A DNA stretch of 64,000 bases from assembly GCA_023437305.1 (NCBI GenBank), contig JAEZGN010000016.1:124001-188000 (forward strand). The letters are read 5' to 3'. Origin of the DNA: Bacteroidota bacterium (GTDB lineage: Bacteria > Bacteroidota > Bacteroidia > Bacteroidales > Dysgonomonadaceae). Shown one piece after another: positions 16,101 through 25,441 of this stretch. The notes beneath the pieces are model-generated. The model made no database searches. It was not told the DNA's origin and saw only the letters and a program-made list of their open reading frames with translations. Each line of letters begins with the position of its first letter. Position 1 is the first letter of the stretch. A program made the position numbers and the translations under genes.

Positions 16101-18851
16101 ATGGGTATAAAGTATAGACAATATTCGAAGGATGAGTTGATACAACGCATAAAGGATTTGGAATATGACAATTTTGCCTTACAGAAAGAATTAATAAATA
16201 AATATGTAGGAAATGTATCTTATAAAGATACAGGGGAGAATAAAACCGACCTATTACATGACAGGGAGAGAGCCTTTGAAATTCTATTAAAAACCTGTGA
16301 TTCTCTCTTTCTATTCCGTTATGATGGAACATGTGTAGATTGTATTATAAAATCAAACCACTGGTTCTTAAAGTCTGACCAAATTGTAGGACAAAATATA
16401 TTCGATATACTTCCCGAAGAAACAGCTTTAAATTTCAAAGTTAATTTTGACGATGTTGTAACAAATGGTGGAACTTCTAATCAAAATTACGACCTGCCAT
16501 TAAAAAGAAATACAATATACTTCAAATGTATTATTCAGCTTTATGAAAAAGAGTTTGTTCTTTGTCAATATCGCGATATTACCCAACGTAGCCAAATGAA
16601 AAAGAGGTTGGATAATGCCAACCGAAAACTAAAAGAGACGCAAAAAATAGCAAAAATTGGACATTGGAAATACAATCCTCAAATTGGAATGATATATTAC
16701 TCCGGATTTGGTAATATATTTTCGATCGTAGAAGAGGAGATTATTATATCTATTGATGAATATAGCTCAAAAATACATCCTGCCGACAAACAAGCTTTTA
16801 TAGACTTTTTGAACGGGAAAGTTTATAACGGCAAATATCTAGATTACCGGCGAGTTTACACTAAGGACAATTACTCTATTGTGTCTTATATCAGAATTCA
16901 GATTACCAGCATATACGAATATAAAGGGGAAACAATCATAGAAGGTTATGTACAAAACATAGATGATGTTATAAAAAACCGTTGGGAGTATGAAACCGTA
17001 AACTTCATGAATAATGTGACAAGTGATCACGTTTTTGGAGTATATATGGACGATGGACAATTAATATTTGCCAATCAGCAGTTCCTGCTTCACAATAATA
17101 TATCAAAAGATAGAGATCTTTCTGATTACAAAATATCAGATCTCAAGCAGCTCAGTAAAGAACAGTGGAGTCTTATTCTAAAAAAATTAGAATCGACAGA
17201 GAGCTATAAGTATAACATAATTTACACCGATAGTGAAACTGAAAAAACTTCGTACTTTGACTGCATATCATATTTAACAAAGGATACTTTCGGTACAAAA
17301 TTTATATGGAGTTACTGGTCCAATACCACGAAACAGAAATATGCAGAAATTGAGAGTCAAAATGTAAAGAATCTCATGAATATGGTCTTGGATAATATGC
17401 CTATTTCTGTATTCATCAAAAATCCGTTGGACGATTACAAGTATATATATTGGAATAAAATATCAACTCAATTCTATCTCGTTCATAATGATGATTTTTC
17501 TGGCAAATCTGACTTTGATATTTTTCCCAAAGAAATGGCAGAGAGACATCGAGCTGAAGATGTAGCCGTATTTGAATCCGGATCTCCACAAAGAGTATTT
17601 CAAGAGTTTGTAGATGATGAAGGAAATATCAGATATGTCGATATCCTCAAAATATTATTAAAAAGTGAAACTGATAACTCTTCGCTAGTCATAGGATTAG
17701 GTTGGGATATTACAGAACTTAAACAAATAGAAAAAGAGCTTACAACAGCAAAGCTGAAGGCAGAGCAATTGGATAAACTAAAATCTGCATTTCTATCTAA
17801 TATGAGTCATGAAATACGAACTCCTCTTAATGCAATATTAGGATTCTCACGCATTATAGCAGAAACCGATGATCCTGAAAAAAGAAATTACTATTTTAAT
17901 TATGTAGAATCCAATAGTGGAAGATTACTAGCTTTAGTGAATGAAATTCTTGATTTTTCGAAAATAGAATCGGGAATAGTAGAATTTGAACCCGAAAACT
18001 TCGATTTCGGCATGTTATGTCTGGAAATTTATGATACGTATGCATCTCAATGTCAACCAGAAACAGAACTTATCTATAACAACATAGGAGAAGAGTTATG
18101 GGTACGTTCTGACAGAAACAGAATACATCAGGTTTTATCTAATCTTATTATTAATGCTCAGAAGTTCACGAAGAAAGGATATATAAAATATGGTTTTGAG
18201 GTTATTGAAGACAAGATCAAAGTTTATGTAAATGATACCGGAATTGGTATAATAGAGGATCAATTAGATAAAATATTCGAACGATTTATGCAAGTCGACA
18301 GTAATGCTATTGGAACAGGTCTGGGATTAGCTATTTGTCGTTCTATAATAGAACGTCTGGGGGGTGAAATCTCGGTTACATCTGAATTAGAAAAAGGATC
18401 TTGCTTCACATTTACATTACCATACGAACCCATAGATCTTTGGAAAGCAGAAAAAACTGTTGCGGAGAACTCAATTAAAAACTATTCTTTCGAGCAAAAT
18501 TGTACGATTTTAGTTGCCGACGATGATGAGAACAGTTATCATCTGATAGATGCCATGATAGGAGAAGAGTATACTTTGCTGCAATGTTTAGATGGAATAG
18601 AGGCTGTGAGGATGTTTGAGGAATATAATCCAGATATGATATTAATGGATTTAAATATGCCTACTCTTGATGGATTTGAAGCCACAAAAATTATCCGTCA
18701 GGTTTCTTCTGATATAATTATTATTGCTATTAGTGCCAAAGCTTATGAAAAGGACATCAAGAAAGCAATTGATTCAGGTTGTAATGAGTTCTTAGCAAAG
18801 CCAATCTGTAAAGAGAAATTAATAGAAACTATTTATAAATACATCATTTAA
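16101..18851 (+). CDS. Hybrid sensor histidine kinase with multiple PAS domains and a C-terminal receiver
   Basis: The 916-residue protein has a short N-terminal coiled coil (about 1-40) and three to four PAS-like segments (about 50-165, 175-300, 305-415, 425-545). A HisKA domain follows with His570 in SNMSHEIRTPLN, then an HATPase domain with the G-box GTGLGLAI. A receiver domain contains ADDDEN and phospho-acceptor Asp850 in LMDLNMP. It has no membrane helix or periplasmic sensor, so it probably senses a cytoplasmic signal and passes phosphate to its own receiver and on to a partner. No DNA-binding output is present. It sits 14 bp upstream of the EEP gene. Confidence 0.9.
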   Translation: MGIKYRQYSKDELIQRIKDLEYDNFALQKELINKYVGNVSYKDTGENKTDLLHDRERAFEILLKTCDSLFLFRYDGTCVDCIIKSNHWFLKSDQIVGQNIFDILPEETALNFKVNFDDVVTNGGTSNQNYDLPLKRNTIYFKCIIQLYEKEFVLCQYRDITQRSQMKKRLDNANRKLKETQKIAKIGHWKYNPQIGMIYYSGFGNIFSIVEEEIIISIDEYSSKIHPADKQAFIDFLNGKVYNGKYLDYRRVYTKDNYSIVSYIRIQITSIYEYKGETIIEGYVQNIDDVIKNRWEYETVNFMNNVTSDHVFGVYMDDGQLIFANQQFLLHNNISKDRDLSDYKISDLKQLSKEQWSLILKKLESTESYKYNIIYTDSETEKTSYFDCISYLTKDTFGTKFIWSYWSNTTKQKYAEIESQNVKNLMNMVLDNMPISVFIKNPLDDYKYIYWNKISTQFYLVHNDDFSGKSDFDIFPKEMAERHRAEDVAVFESGSPQRVFQEFVDDEGNIRYVDILKILLKSETDNSSLVIGLGWDITELKQIEKELTTAKLKAEQLDKLKSAFLSNMSHEIRTPLNAILGFSRIIAETDDPEKRNYYFNYVESNSGRLLALVNEILDFSKIESGIVEFEPENFDFGMLCLEIYDTYASQCQPETELIYNNIGEELWVRSDRNRIHQVLSNLIINAQKFTKKGYIKYGFEVIEDKIKVYVNDTGIGIIEDQLDKIFERFMQVDSNAIGTGLGLAICRSIIERLGGEISVTSELEKGSCFTFTLPYEPIDLWKAEKTVAENSIKNYSFEQNCTILVADDDENSYHLIDAMIGEEYTLLQCLDGIEAVRMFEEYNPDMILMDLNMPTLDGFEATKIIRQVSSDIIIIAISAKAYEKDIKKAIDSGCNEFLAKPICKEKLIETIYKYII

Positions 18852-18865
18852 AAAATCTGAACTTA

Positions 18866-19921
18866 ATGGGAAAAGTTGCTGCAATAAAATTAGTAAACTT
18901 TTATATTGTCATTTTTAGTCTACTAATTGCAGGTACTACAATTATAGGTATCCTCTCTCCATTCTTTGACCCTAGAGATTATAATATTATTCCTTTCATA
19001 GGGCTAATATTACCCATGATTTTAATTTTCAACATCTTAAACTGTATTTATCTACTTATTACTAAAAGGTTTATTATTGCGTTTATTATTGCCATTACAT
19101 TTTGTATAGGCTTTCTAGGAGCGGGCTACAAACTGCCCAAATCGTCCAAAACAATAGATTCTGTAGGAAAGAATATACGGGTAATGACCTTTAATATAAG
19201 TCAAGACAATGCTGGGAATAGTAACTATGATGATTTGCGAGCAATAGCCGAGTTTGTAAAAACGGAAAATATTGATATCTTTTGTATTCAAGAATACCCT
19301 GACGATAATGAGATCGGAGACTCTTTGAGAAAAAGTCTCAACTTCCTGCCATATTATAGTTTTCCTGAAAATGCAAAAGGTTATTTAAAAGTGGCAATAT
19401 TCTCACGTTATCCAATACAAAACATGAAACAAATGCTGTTCAAAAATAGCTACAACAGCGCTATTGCAACAGACCTCTTAATTGACAACAAAACTATACG
19501 ACTTATTTGTGCTCATTTGCAAACAACAAACTTCAATCAGAAAAAAGTTAGTTCGGTATGGAATACTCCAAATTTGCTTTATAGAACGATTAGTAAAATG
19601 AATGTAAATCAAAGAATACGGGCATCGCAGGCTAATCTTATAAGGGAAGAAATTTGTTCGAGTACAACACCTGTTATATTTTGTGGAGATATGAATGATA
19701 CACCAACCTCATATACATACAAAACCATAAAAAAAGATCTACAAGATGGATTTGAAGAATGTGGCAATGGTATTGGGCATACTTATAAAGGATTATTCAA
19801 TCTACTGCGTATCGATTACATCCTATATTCAAAAGAAATTACAGGGATAAAGTATGAATCACCTAAGAAAATATATAGTGATCATAATCCGGTTATCATG
19901 GATTTAGTATTAAACTATTAA
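18866..19921 (+). CDS. Membrane-anchored endonuclease/exonuclease/phosphatase family protein
   Basis: Three transmembrane helices (about 8-30, 40-63, 67-88) precede an EEP-fold domain at about 108-351. EEP active-site landmarks run in order: VMTFNIS (Asn), IQEYPDD (Glu), CAHLQTTNF (His), FCGDMNDTP (Asp, Asn) and SDHNPV (Asp-His). The family cleaves phosphodiester or phosphomonoester bonds in DNA, lipids or inositol phosphates. The plan of three helices plus EEP is common in Bacteroidota, and its substrate is unknown. Its stop codon directly abuts that of the convergent receiver-kinase gene, leaving no room for a dedicated terminator. Confidence 0.85.
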   Translation: MGKVAAIKLVNFYIVIFSLLIAGTTIIGILSPFFDPRDYNIIPFIGLILPMILIFNILNCIYLLITKRFIIAFIIAITFCIGFLGAGYKLPKSSKTIDSVGKNIRVMTFNISQDNAGNSNYDDLRAIAEFVKTENIDIFCIQEYPDDNEIGDSLRKSLNFLPYYSFPENAKGYLKVAIFSRYPIQNMKQMLFKNSYNSAIATDLLIDNKTIRLICAHLQTTNFNQKKVSSVWNTPNLLYRTISKMNVNQRIRASQANLIREEICSSTTPVIFCGDMNDTPTSYTYKTIKKDLQDGFEECGNGIGHTYKGLFNLLRIDYILYSKEITGIKYESPKKIYSDHNPVIMDLVLNY

Positions 19922-21049
19922 TCAGTTCTTGTCTTTGGGTAAAGAAAAGAAAAATGTAGATCCCACCCCTTCTTTCGATTCAAACCATAGTCTTCCATTG
20001 TTCTTCTGAACAAACTCCATAGTCAACAATAACCCCAATCCAGAACCCTCTTCCTGAGCTGTTCCATAGCTTGTATAATGAGTGCCGACATTAAGTAGTT
20101 TTTGTTGATTAGCTTCACTTATACCACACCCTTTATCAGAGACTGACACTATATATTCATCATTGACCTCTTTTATTTTTACTTTAATCACTCCCCCTTC
20201 ATAACTAAACTTAATAGCATTACTGATTAAATTCCGCGTACAACTTTTCACCATATCTATATCTGAGAAAATATTAGCAGATTTAACTTCTGTTTCAAAT
20301 TCTATTTTTATGTTTTTGAGACTGGCAACATTTATAAAAACATCTACAGTACCCTTAACAATTGGTACTAAATCTACGCTTTGAGGGATTGCCAACTGCT
20401 TACCAACTTGCAATTTGGTCCACTTTAGCAAATTATCGAGCAAAGAAAAAATATCTTCTGTCGTTTTATTCGCGAGGTTCAAGAGTTCATATATTGCCGG
20501 ATCTACCTTGTCTTTATCAACCTCATGCATTATAGAATTCATTATCATCATCATCGATGCCATTGGCGAACGTAAATCATGAGCTATTACTGAATACATT
20601 TTGTCTCTATCCAAAATTGTTTTCTTTAGGACATGGGTTCTCTTCACAATTATACGTTTAGCTGCAAGTAGTGACAGTTGGTGAATAATACGGGCCATTA
20701 ATTCTTCTTTATTAAAAGGCTTTGTTATATAATCACTCCCACCTAATCTAAAACCTTTAACAATACTATCAACATCATTCATCGCAGTTAAAAAAATTAC
20801 AGGGATCTCTCTATATAATGAATATTTTTTTACTTCCCTGATCACTTCAAAACCATCCATATTAGGCATATTGATATCCAAAAGAATAAGATCAGGCAGA
20901 TCTTTCCTAATAATCTCAATAGCTGCTTGACCCTCATTTGCTGTAACTACATTGAATCCCTCTTTATCCAATAATACTTGAAGAAGCAATACATTAGTCA
21001 TTACATCATCTACCACTAATATTGTATAGTCGGAATGATTTATTTTCAT
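19922..21049 (-). CDS. Receiver-histidine kinase (N-terminal REC, C-terminal HisKA/HATPase)
   Basis: This 375-residue soluble protein has reversed order: a receiver at 9-125 with Asp58 (LILLDINMP) and the switch-region KPF at 110-112, then HisKA with His157 in VIAHDLRSPMASM, then HATPase with GCGISEANQQK and SGLGLLLTMEF. Such REC-HK proteins usually accept phosphate from a hybrid kinase and relay it. The hybrid kinase at 16101 lies close by, so it is a likely but unproven partner. No promoter was recognised upstream. Confidence 0.9.
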   Translation of the reverse strand: MKINHSDYTILVVDDVMTNVLLLQVLLDKEGFNVVTANEGQAAIEIIRKDLPDLILLDINMPNMDGFEVIREVKKYSLYREIPVIFLTAMNDVDSIVKGFRLGGSDYITKPFNKEELMARIIHQLSLLAAKRIIVKRTHVLKKTILDRDKMYSVIAHDLRSPMASMMMIMNSIMHEVDKDKVDPAIYELLNLANKTTEDIFSLLDNLLKWTKLQVGKQLAIPQSVDLVPIVKGTVDVFINVASLKNIKIEFETEVKSANIFSDIDMVKSCTRNLISNAIKFSYEGGVIKVKIKEVNDEYIVSVSDKGCGISEANQQKLLNVGTHYTSYGTAQEEGSGLGLLLTMEFVQKNNGRLWFESKEGVGSTFFFSLPKDKN

Positions 21050-21439
21050 TTTAAATAATAGGTGTTAGTTTTAATAAAAATTTTTTATTGGATATTTAGG
21101 TACAACAAACAAATGCCTATGAAGTTCACAAAATAGCAGATTTTTAAAAGAAAAAGTACATCTTGACACAAGATAAGCAAAGTAATGTAATTATGTAATT
21201 AATTATTGAAAACAATTACAATGTGTTAATTTTTTTTCATAATGAACTCGATCGTATTTTTTTTTGTTATAGCTATGATCACAAGATGTTTTAAATAATA
21301 TTTTAAGGAATAAATAACTAATAATAAAGAAAATATATATACTTTTACTCAGTTTTATAATAAAACCATTTTTGCTATATATAGTTTATATTATATAGTT
21401 TATATTGAGGACAATCAGAAACCCCTTTTTTATTTAATT
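21050..21439. other. 390-bp divergent intergenic region with a tandem repeat
   Basis: This very AT-rich region separates the receiver-kinase gene (minus) from the LruC lipoprotein gene (plus). It holds two perfect copies of ATATAGTTTATATT at 21379-21392 and 21393-21406, 34 bp before the LruC start, and no supported ORF. No clean TAnnTTTG was found on either strand; the repeats replace it at the expected promoter distance. Confidence 0.5.
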
Positions 21440-23779
21440 ATGAAAATCAAATTTGCGTATACAGCATTGCTGTTCATAGCTTTACTAACTAGTTGCAGTG
21501 AACAAGATTATTACGACCCTAATTCTCAGGTGATACCGGATGAATTATCTGATCTAACCGTTCCTTCAAATTTTGACTGGACAACAAGTTCCAATATCAG
21601 TCTTAACTTAGAAGTGAATGATGAATACAATGGTTCTTATTATTATAAATTACAAGTTTTTAATCAGAACCCTATCATTTCTCCTGATGCATCTCTTTTG
21701 GCCGAAGGCTTAGCAAAACAAAATGAACCATTCAAAGCTAAAGTCACATATGCTAAGTCCGATAGCATTTTATATGTTCAAGAAACTGACCCAACCGGAA
21801 AAAGGTCTGTAAAAGCGATTTATGTCTCAAACGGATTAAAGTCAGCAAGCCTAGCAACTCTAAAATCGGGTTCAACTAAAAGCCTAAATATAAATTACAC
21901 TGCGCCAACAAGAACATATACTACACCATCAAATGCAACTGTTATATCCGGATCGTCATATAACATCAGCTCATCAAGTAATCATTATGTGATACCGGCT
22001 GGACAAACTTTTGAAGGTCAAATAAACAATAGCTCGTGGTACGACGCATATGTATACGTTGAAGGAACATGGAAAAATTCTTCAGCTAATTTAGATTTGA
22101 ATAATATGAAAATAATTATTCAAAACGGAGGAAAATATATTCCAACGAGAAGCTCTACAGCGATAAAAGTTAATGGATCTGGAAAGCTAGTTGTAGCTAC
22201 CACAGGACAATTTAATCCTGATAAAAAAGAAGTGAATGTAGATATGAATAATGAAAGCGGACAAATAATAAACAACAGTACTGTATTCAATGTTAATAAT
22301 ATTTTGAATATAAGAGATTTGTTTAATTATGGAACAATGTCTGCATCGGGGAAATTATCTGCAAATACAAGCAATGTGCTAATAGTAAATGAAAGCTCGT
22401 TGACAACTAAAGAATTATCGATTAATAACAATGCAAATCTTATCAATAAAGATCAATTAACAGTTGATGTAAATACATTTTTACAGAACTCCATAATTAA
22501 CAATAGTGCTACTTTCTCTACTAAAAATATAACCGTTAACGATGCTACTATTGAGAATGGATGTCAATTTATCGTTACCGAAACAGGAACATTTCAAGGT
22601 GCAACGATAAATGCAGCAGCTGAATCCTTATTAAAAGGTAGTATGATAGATCTTCAAGGTAATAATAAAGTTAATTTGGGATCTTATGCTATATTCAACG
22701 TTACGAATGAGCTCAAATTCAGTAACAGTGGCACCAGTATTAACGGCCCTACAACAGGCAATAAAGCCTTATTAAAATTAAAAAAATTCACGGTTGTAGG
22801 ATGGAGACGCCCAGCTTTTACAGGATATTTAGAAATAGAATCATCCAATTACCCGGCTAACACTGGCGCAACAGCATATGATGTTCCTTCAGATACTAAA
22901 TATGTAAATTTTGTACGGACAGGAGAATCTACACTTAACATTGCTTCAAACAAATGTAATGATGGAGGTAATGTTATCGATAGAGGGGGGCCGATCATTA
23001 TAACTTATCCTCTAAACGCCACACTAGGAACAACCTATACTTATGCTTTCGAAGATAATTATCCGAGTATTGGCGACTACGACATGAATGACTTTATATT
23101 AGACATAGATTTAGGGTTTACTTTATCTGCAGCTAATAAACTTTCGAAACTAGACATCAAAACTAAGGTCAGAGCTGTAGGTGCTACTAAAAGACTTGCA
23201 GCAGCAATTCAGCTAGATGGCGTATTAAAAGGTAATATTAAAAGTATAACAAACTCAAACTCTAGTTTCAGCGGTGATGTTTTCTCGATGAGTAATGGTC
23301 TGGAAAACGATCAGGACTATGCTGTAATTCCGCTCACAGATAATGCCCATGCATTATTCGGGGCTAACACTTCTCAAATAATAAATACTAAAATAGGAGA
23401 AACCCATCTTCCGGCCAAAGCTATTACAATTAGTATAGAATTCAATCAACCTATAGACATTGCGAATGTCTCTTTAATTGATATGCTAAATGTATTTATT
23501 ATCAACGGCGGATATAATACTTCTAACAGAAAAGAAGTGCACTTAAGGAACTATGCGGCAACAAAAAAATCAACAGATGTGTCTTCCGGAAAAAACTATA
23601 GTACATCAGACTTAGTATATGGAATAAGAGTTCCACAATCTTTTAAATATCCTCTAGAGTGGGTTCGAGTAATCGATGCATATCCTCAATTTAAATCATG
23701 GGTATCCTCAAATGGGCTAAATTATCCCAATTGGTATGAAACTTACGAAACAAATAAAGTATATTTATTAGAACAATAG
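21440..23779 (+). CDS. Large LruC-domain lipoprotein
   Basis: The lipobox LLTSCSEQ gives Cys19, and the acidic residues after it suit surface export. Residues about 150-480 are a low-complexity, Asn/Ser/Thr-rich beta-repeat region with many short repeats (NNSTVFNVNNILNI, NNNANLINKDQLTV). The C-terminal 270 residues carry the LruC domain signature YAFEDNYPSIGDYDMNDFIL, which looks like a calcium-binding acidic loop. LruC proteins are Bacteroidales surface proteins of unclear function. It stands directly upstream of the exopolysaccharide operon, so it may help anchor or organise that polymer; this is inference. Confidence 0.82.
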   Translation: MKIKFAYTALLFIALLTSCSEQDYYDPNSQVIPDELSDLTVPSNFDWTTSSNISLNLEVNDEYNGSYYYKLQVFNQNPIISPDASLLAEGLAKQNEPFKAKVTYAKSDSILYVQETDPTGKRSVKAIYVSNGLKSASLATLKSGSTKSLNINYTAPTRTYTTPSNATVISGSSYNISSSSNHYVIPAGQTFEGQINNSSWYDAYVYVEGTWKNSSANLDLNNMKIIIQNGGKYIPTRSSTAIKVNGSGKLVVATTGQFNPDKKEVNVDMNNESGQIINNSTVFNVNNILNIRDLFNYGTMSASGKLSANTSNVLIVNESSLTTKELSINNNANLINKDQLTVDVNTFLQNSIINNSATFSTKNITVNDATIENGCQFIVTETGTFQGATINAAAESLLKGSMIDLQGNNKVNLGSYAIFNVTNELKFSNSGTSINGPTTGNKALLKLKKFTVVGWRRPAFTGYLEIESSNYPANTGATAYDVPSDTKYVNFVRTGESTLNIASNKCNDGGNVIDRGGPIIITYPLNATLGTTYTYAFEDNYPSIGDYDMNDFILDIDLGFTLSAANKLSKLDIKTKVRAVGATKRLAAAIQLDGVLKGNIKSITNSNSSFSGDVFSMSNGLENDQDYAVIPLTDNAHALFGANTSQIINTKIGETHLPAKAITISIEFNQPIDIANVSLIDMLNVFIINGGYNTSNRKEVHLRNYAATKKSTDVSSGKNYSTSDLVYGIRVPQSFKYPLEWVRVIDAYPQFKSWVSSNGLNYPNWYETYETNKVYLLEQ

Positions 23780-23898
23780 AAACTGCTGTAAATATATCAA
23801 GTTATTTGACTAACTTGAGAAAAATAAAATATCAGCTAAATTATTCCTATTTTCTTATTTATTTGTTTTACCATTAAATCCCAGATAAAAAAGGTATA

Positions 23899-24261
23899 AT
23901 GCAAAGAATATTAATTATTGATGATAAAGAAGCTATAGCAAAAGTTATAGCAAACTATTTTAGAGAAGATTACGAATGTATTTATTTTGAAAATCCATTA
24001 AAAGCTATCCAATGGTTAGAACAAAATTCAATACCAGATCTGATCATTTTGGATTTAAGAATGCCTTTCATGACGGGTGAAGAGTTTCTCGCATACATTA
24101 AAAAAAATGAGCTCTTTAAATCTATCCCTATAGTCATCCTTTCTAGCGAAGACAACAGTATTAATCGAATACGATTATTAGAGAATGGAGCAGAAGATTT
24201 TATTTTGAAACCCTTTAACCCCATGGAGTTAAAAGTTAGACTAAAAAAGATTCTTAAATGA
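23899..24261 (+). CDS. Stand-alone response regulator receiver
   Basis: This is a single 120-residue REC domain: Asp8-Asp9 acidic pair, phospho-acceptor Asp52 (LIILDLRMP), Ser/Ser switch at VILSSED and the conserved Lys in ILKPFNP. There is no output domain. Its stop overlaps the start of the sugar transferase gene by 4 bp (ATGA), so the two are translationally coupled. The receiver probably acts by protein contact on a gene product of this operon rather than on DNA. Confidence 0.9.
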   Translation: MQRILIIDDKEAIAKVIANYFREDYECIYFENPLKAIQWLEQNSIPDLIILDLRMPFMTGEEFLAYIKKNELFKSIPIVILSSEDNSINRIRLLENGAEDFILKPFNPMELKVRLKKILK

Positions 24262-25409
24262 CTTTCATTATATATATAGGTAGTAACAAAGAATATATCA
24301 ATCATTTTCAACAATTATTACAAGAAAATATAGTTATAGTCAAAAGTAAAGAAGAGGCTGGTATTATATTGAAAGAATTACCATCAAATAAAGTCCAGCC
24401 TCTTTTATATGAAAAGATTAATCCGGATGTAGATAAAGTTAATATTGCGTACCTGAAAAAAAAGTTCAAAAATTTATATATAATTCTTGTTACCGAACAA
24501 ATAGGTAAAGAAGAAACTACTGTATATATAAAAGCAGGAGCTAATAATACCATTTCACCATATGCTGATTCTGAAGTATTCAATGCAATAAGCAACTTTA
24601 TATCTAAAAATGAATTTCTGAGTAAAAAAGAAAAGGCAGAACAAAACAAAATTGACGAAGTCTTCAAAACACCTAGAGGTAAACGCATATTTGACATAAT
24701 TATTTCGCTTTTGGCTCTTATACTATTATCTCCGTTTTTTATTTTAATAATAGTATTAATAAAGCTTGAAAGTAAAGGACCTGTTTTATATAAGTCTAAA
24801 AGAGTAGGAAGCAACTTCTATGTATTTAATTTCTTAAAATTCAGATCTATGTATATTGATGCTGAAGAACGCTTATCAAGCTATCTATCAATGAATCAGT
24901 ATACAAAAGAACAAAAAGAAAAAGAGTTGGAGGATAGTATAACAGAATCCGATTTAATAAATGATGATATTGTACTAGTTTCTGACGATTACGAAATATC
25001 TGAACATGAATACTTAAATAAAAAGAAGGAAAAAAAAGATACTACTTTTTTTAAGATAGCACACGACCCCAGAGTTACAAAAATAGGTCGATTTATGAGA
25101 AAATATAGTATCGATGAATTACCCCAATTGATAAATATATTAAAAGGAGATATGTCAATAGTAGGCAATAGACCGCTTCCTCTTTATGAAGCGGAACTGT
25201 TGACCGGAGATGAATATATTGAACGATTCATAGCTCCGGCAGGTTTAACCGGTCTATGGCAAGTTGAAAGACGTGGAGGAGAAGGACAGATGTCATCCGA
25301 AGAAAGAAAACAACTGGATGTATACTATGCTCAGAATTATTCTATATGGCTTGACTGTAAAATTATTTTTAAAACATTTTTCTCATTTATACAAAAAGAA
25401 GATGCTTAA
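24258..25409 (+). CDS. Initiating polyprenyl-phosphate sugar transferase with a receiver-like N-terminus
   Basis: Residues 1-115 look like a degenerate receiver fold (IIYIGSNKEYINHFQQLL ... IILVTEQIG ... YIKAGANNTISPY) without the acidic pair or phospho-Asp. A hydrophobic helix (about 140-165) leads to the bacterial sugar transferase (PGT) domain: FLKFRSMYIDAE, KIGRFMRKYSIDELPQL, SIVGNRPLP and AGLTGLWQV. It should start repeat-unit synthesis by moving a sugar-phosphate onto undecaprenyl phosphate. An insert of roughly 60 charged residues splits RSMY from the KIGRF helix. Coupled by 4-bp overlap to the receiver gene. Confidence 0.88.
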   Translation: MTFIIYIGSNKEYINHFQQLLQENIVIVKSKEEAGIILKELPSNKVQPLLYEKINPDVDKVNIAYLKKKFKNLYIILVTEQIGKEETTVYIKAGANNTISPYADSEVFNAISNFISKNEFLSKKEKAEQNKIDEVFKTPRGKRIFDIIISLLALILLSPFFILIIVLIKLESKGPVLYKSKRVGSNFYVFNFLKFRSMYIDAEERLSSYLSMNQYTKEQKEKELEDSITESDLINDDIVLVSDDYEISEHEYLNKKKEKKDTTFFKIAHDPRVTKIGRFMRKYSIDELPQLINILKGDMSIVGNRPLPLYEAELLTGDEYIERFIAPAGLTGLWQVERRGGEGQMSSEERKQLDVYYAQNYSIWLDCKIIFKTFFSFIQKEDA

Positions 25410-25441
25410 TTTTTATTAAGCATTTACAAGTTCTTATATCT

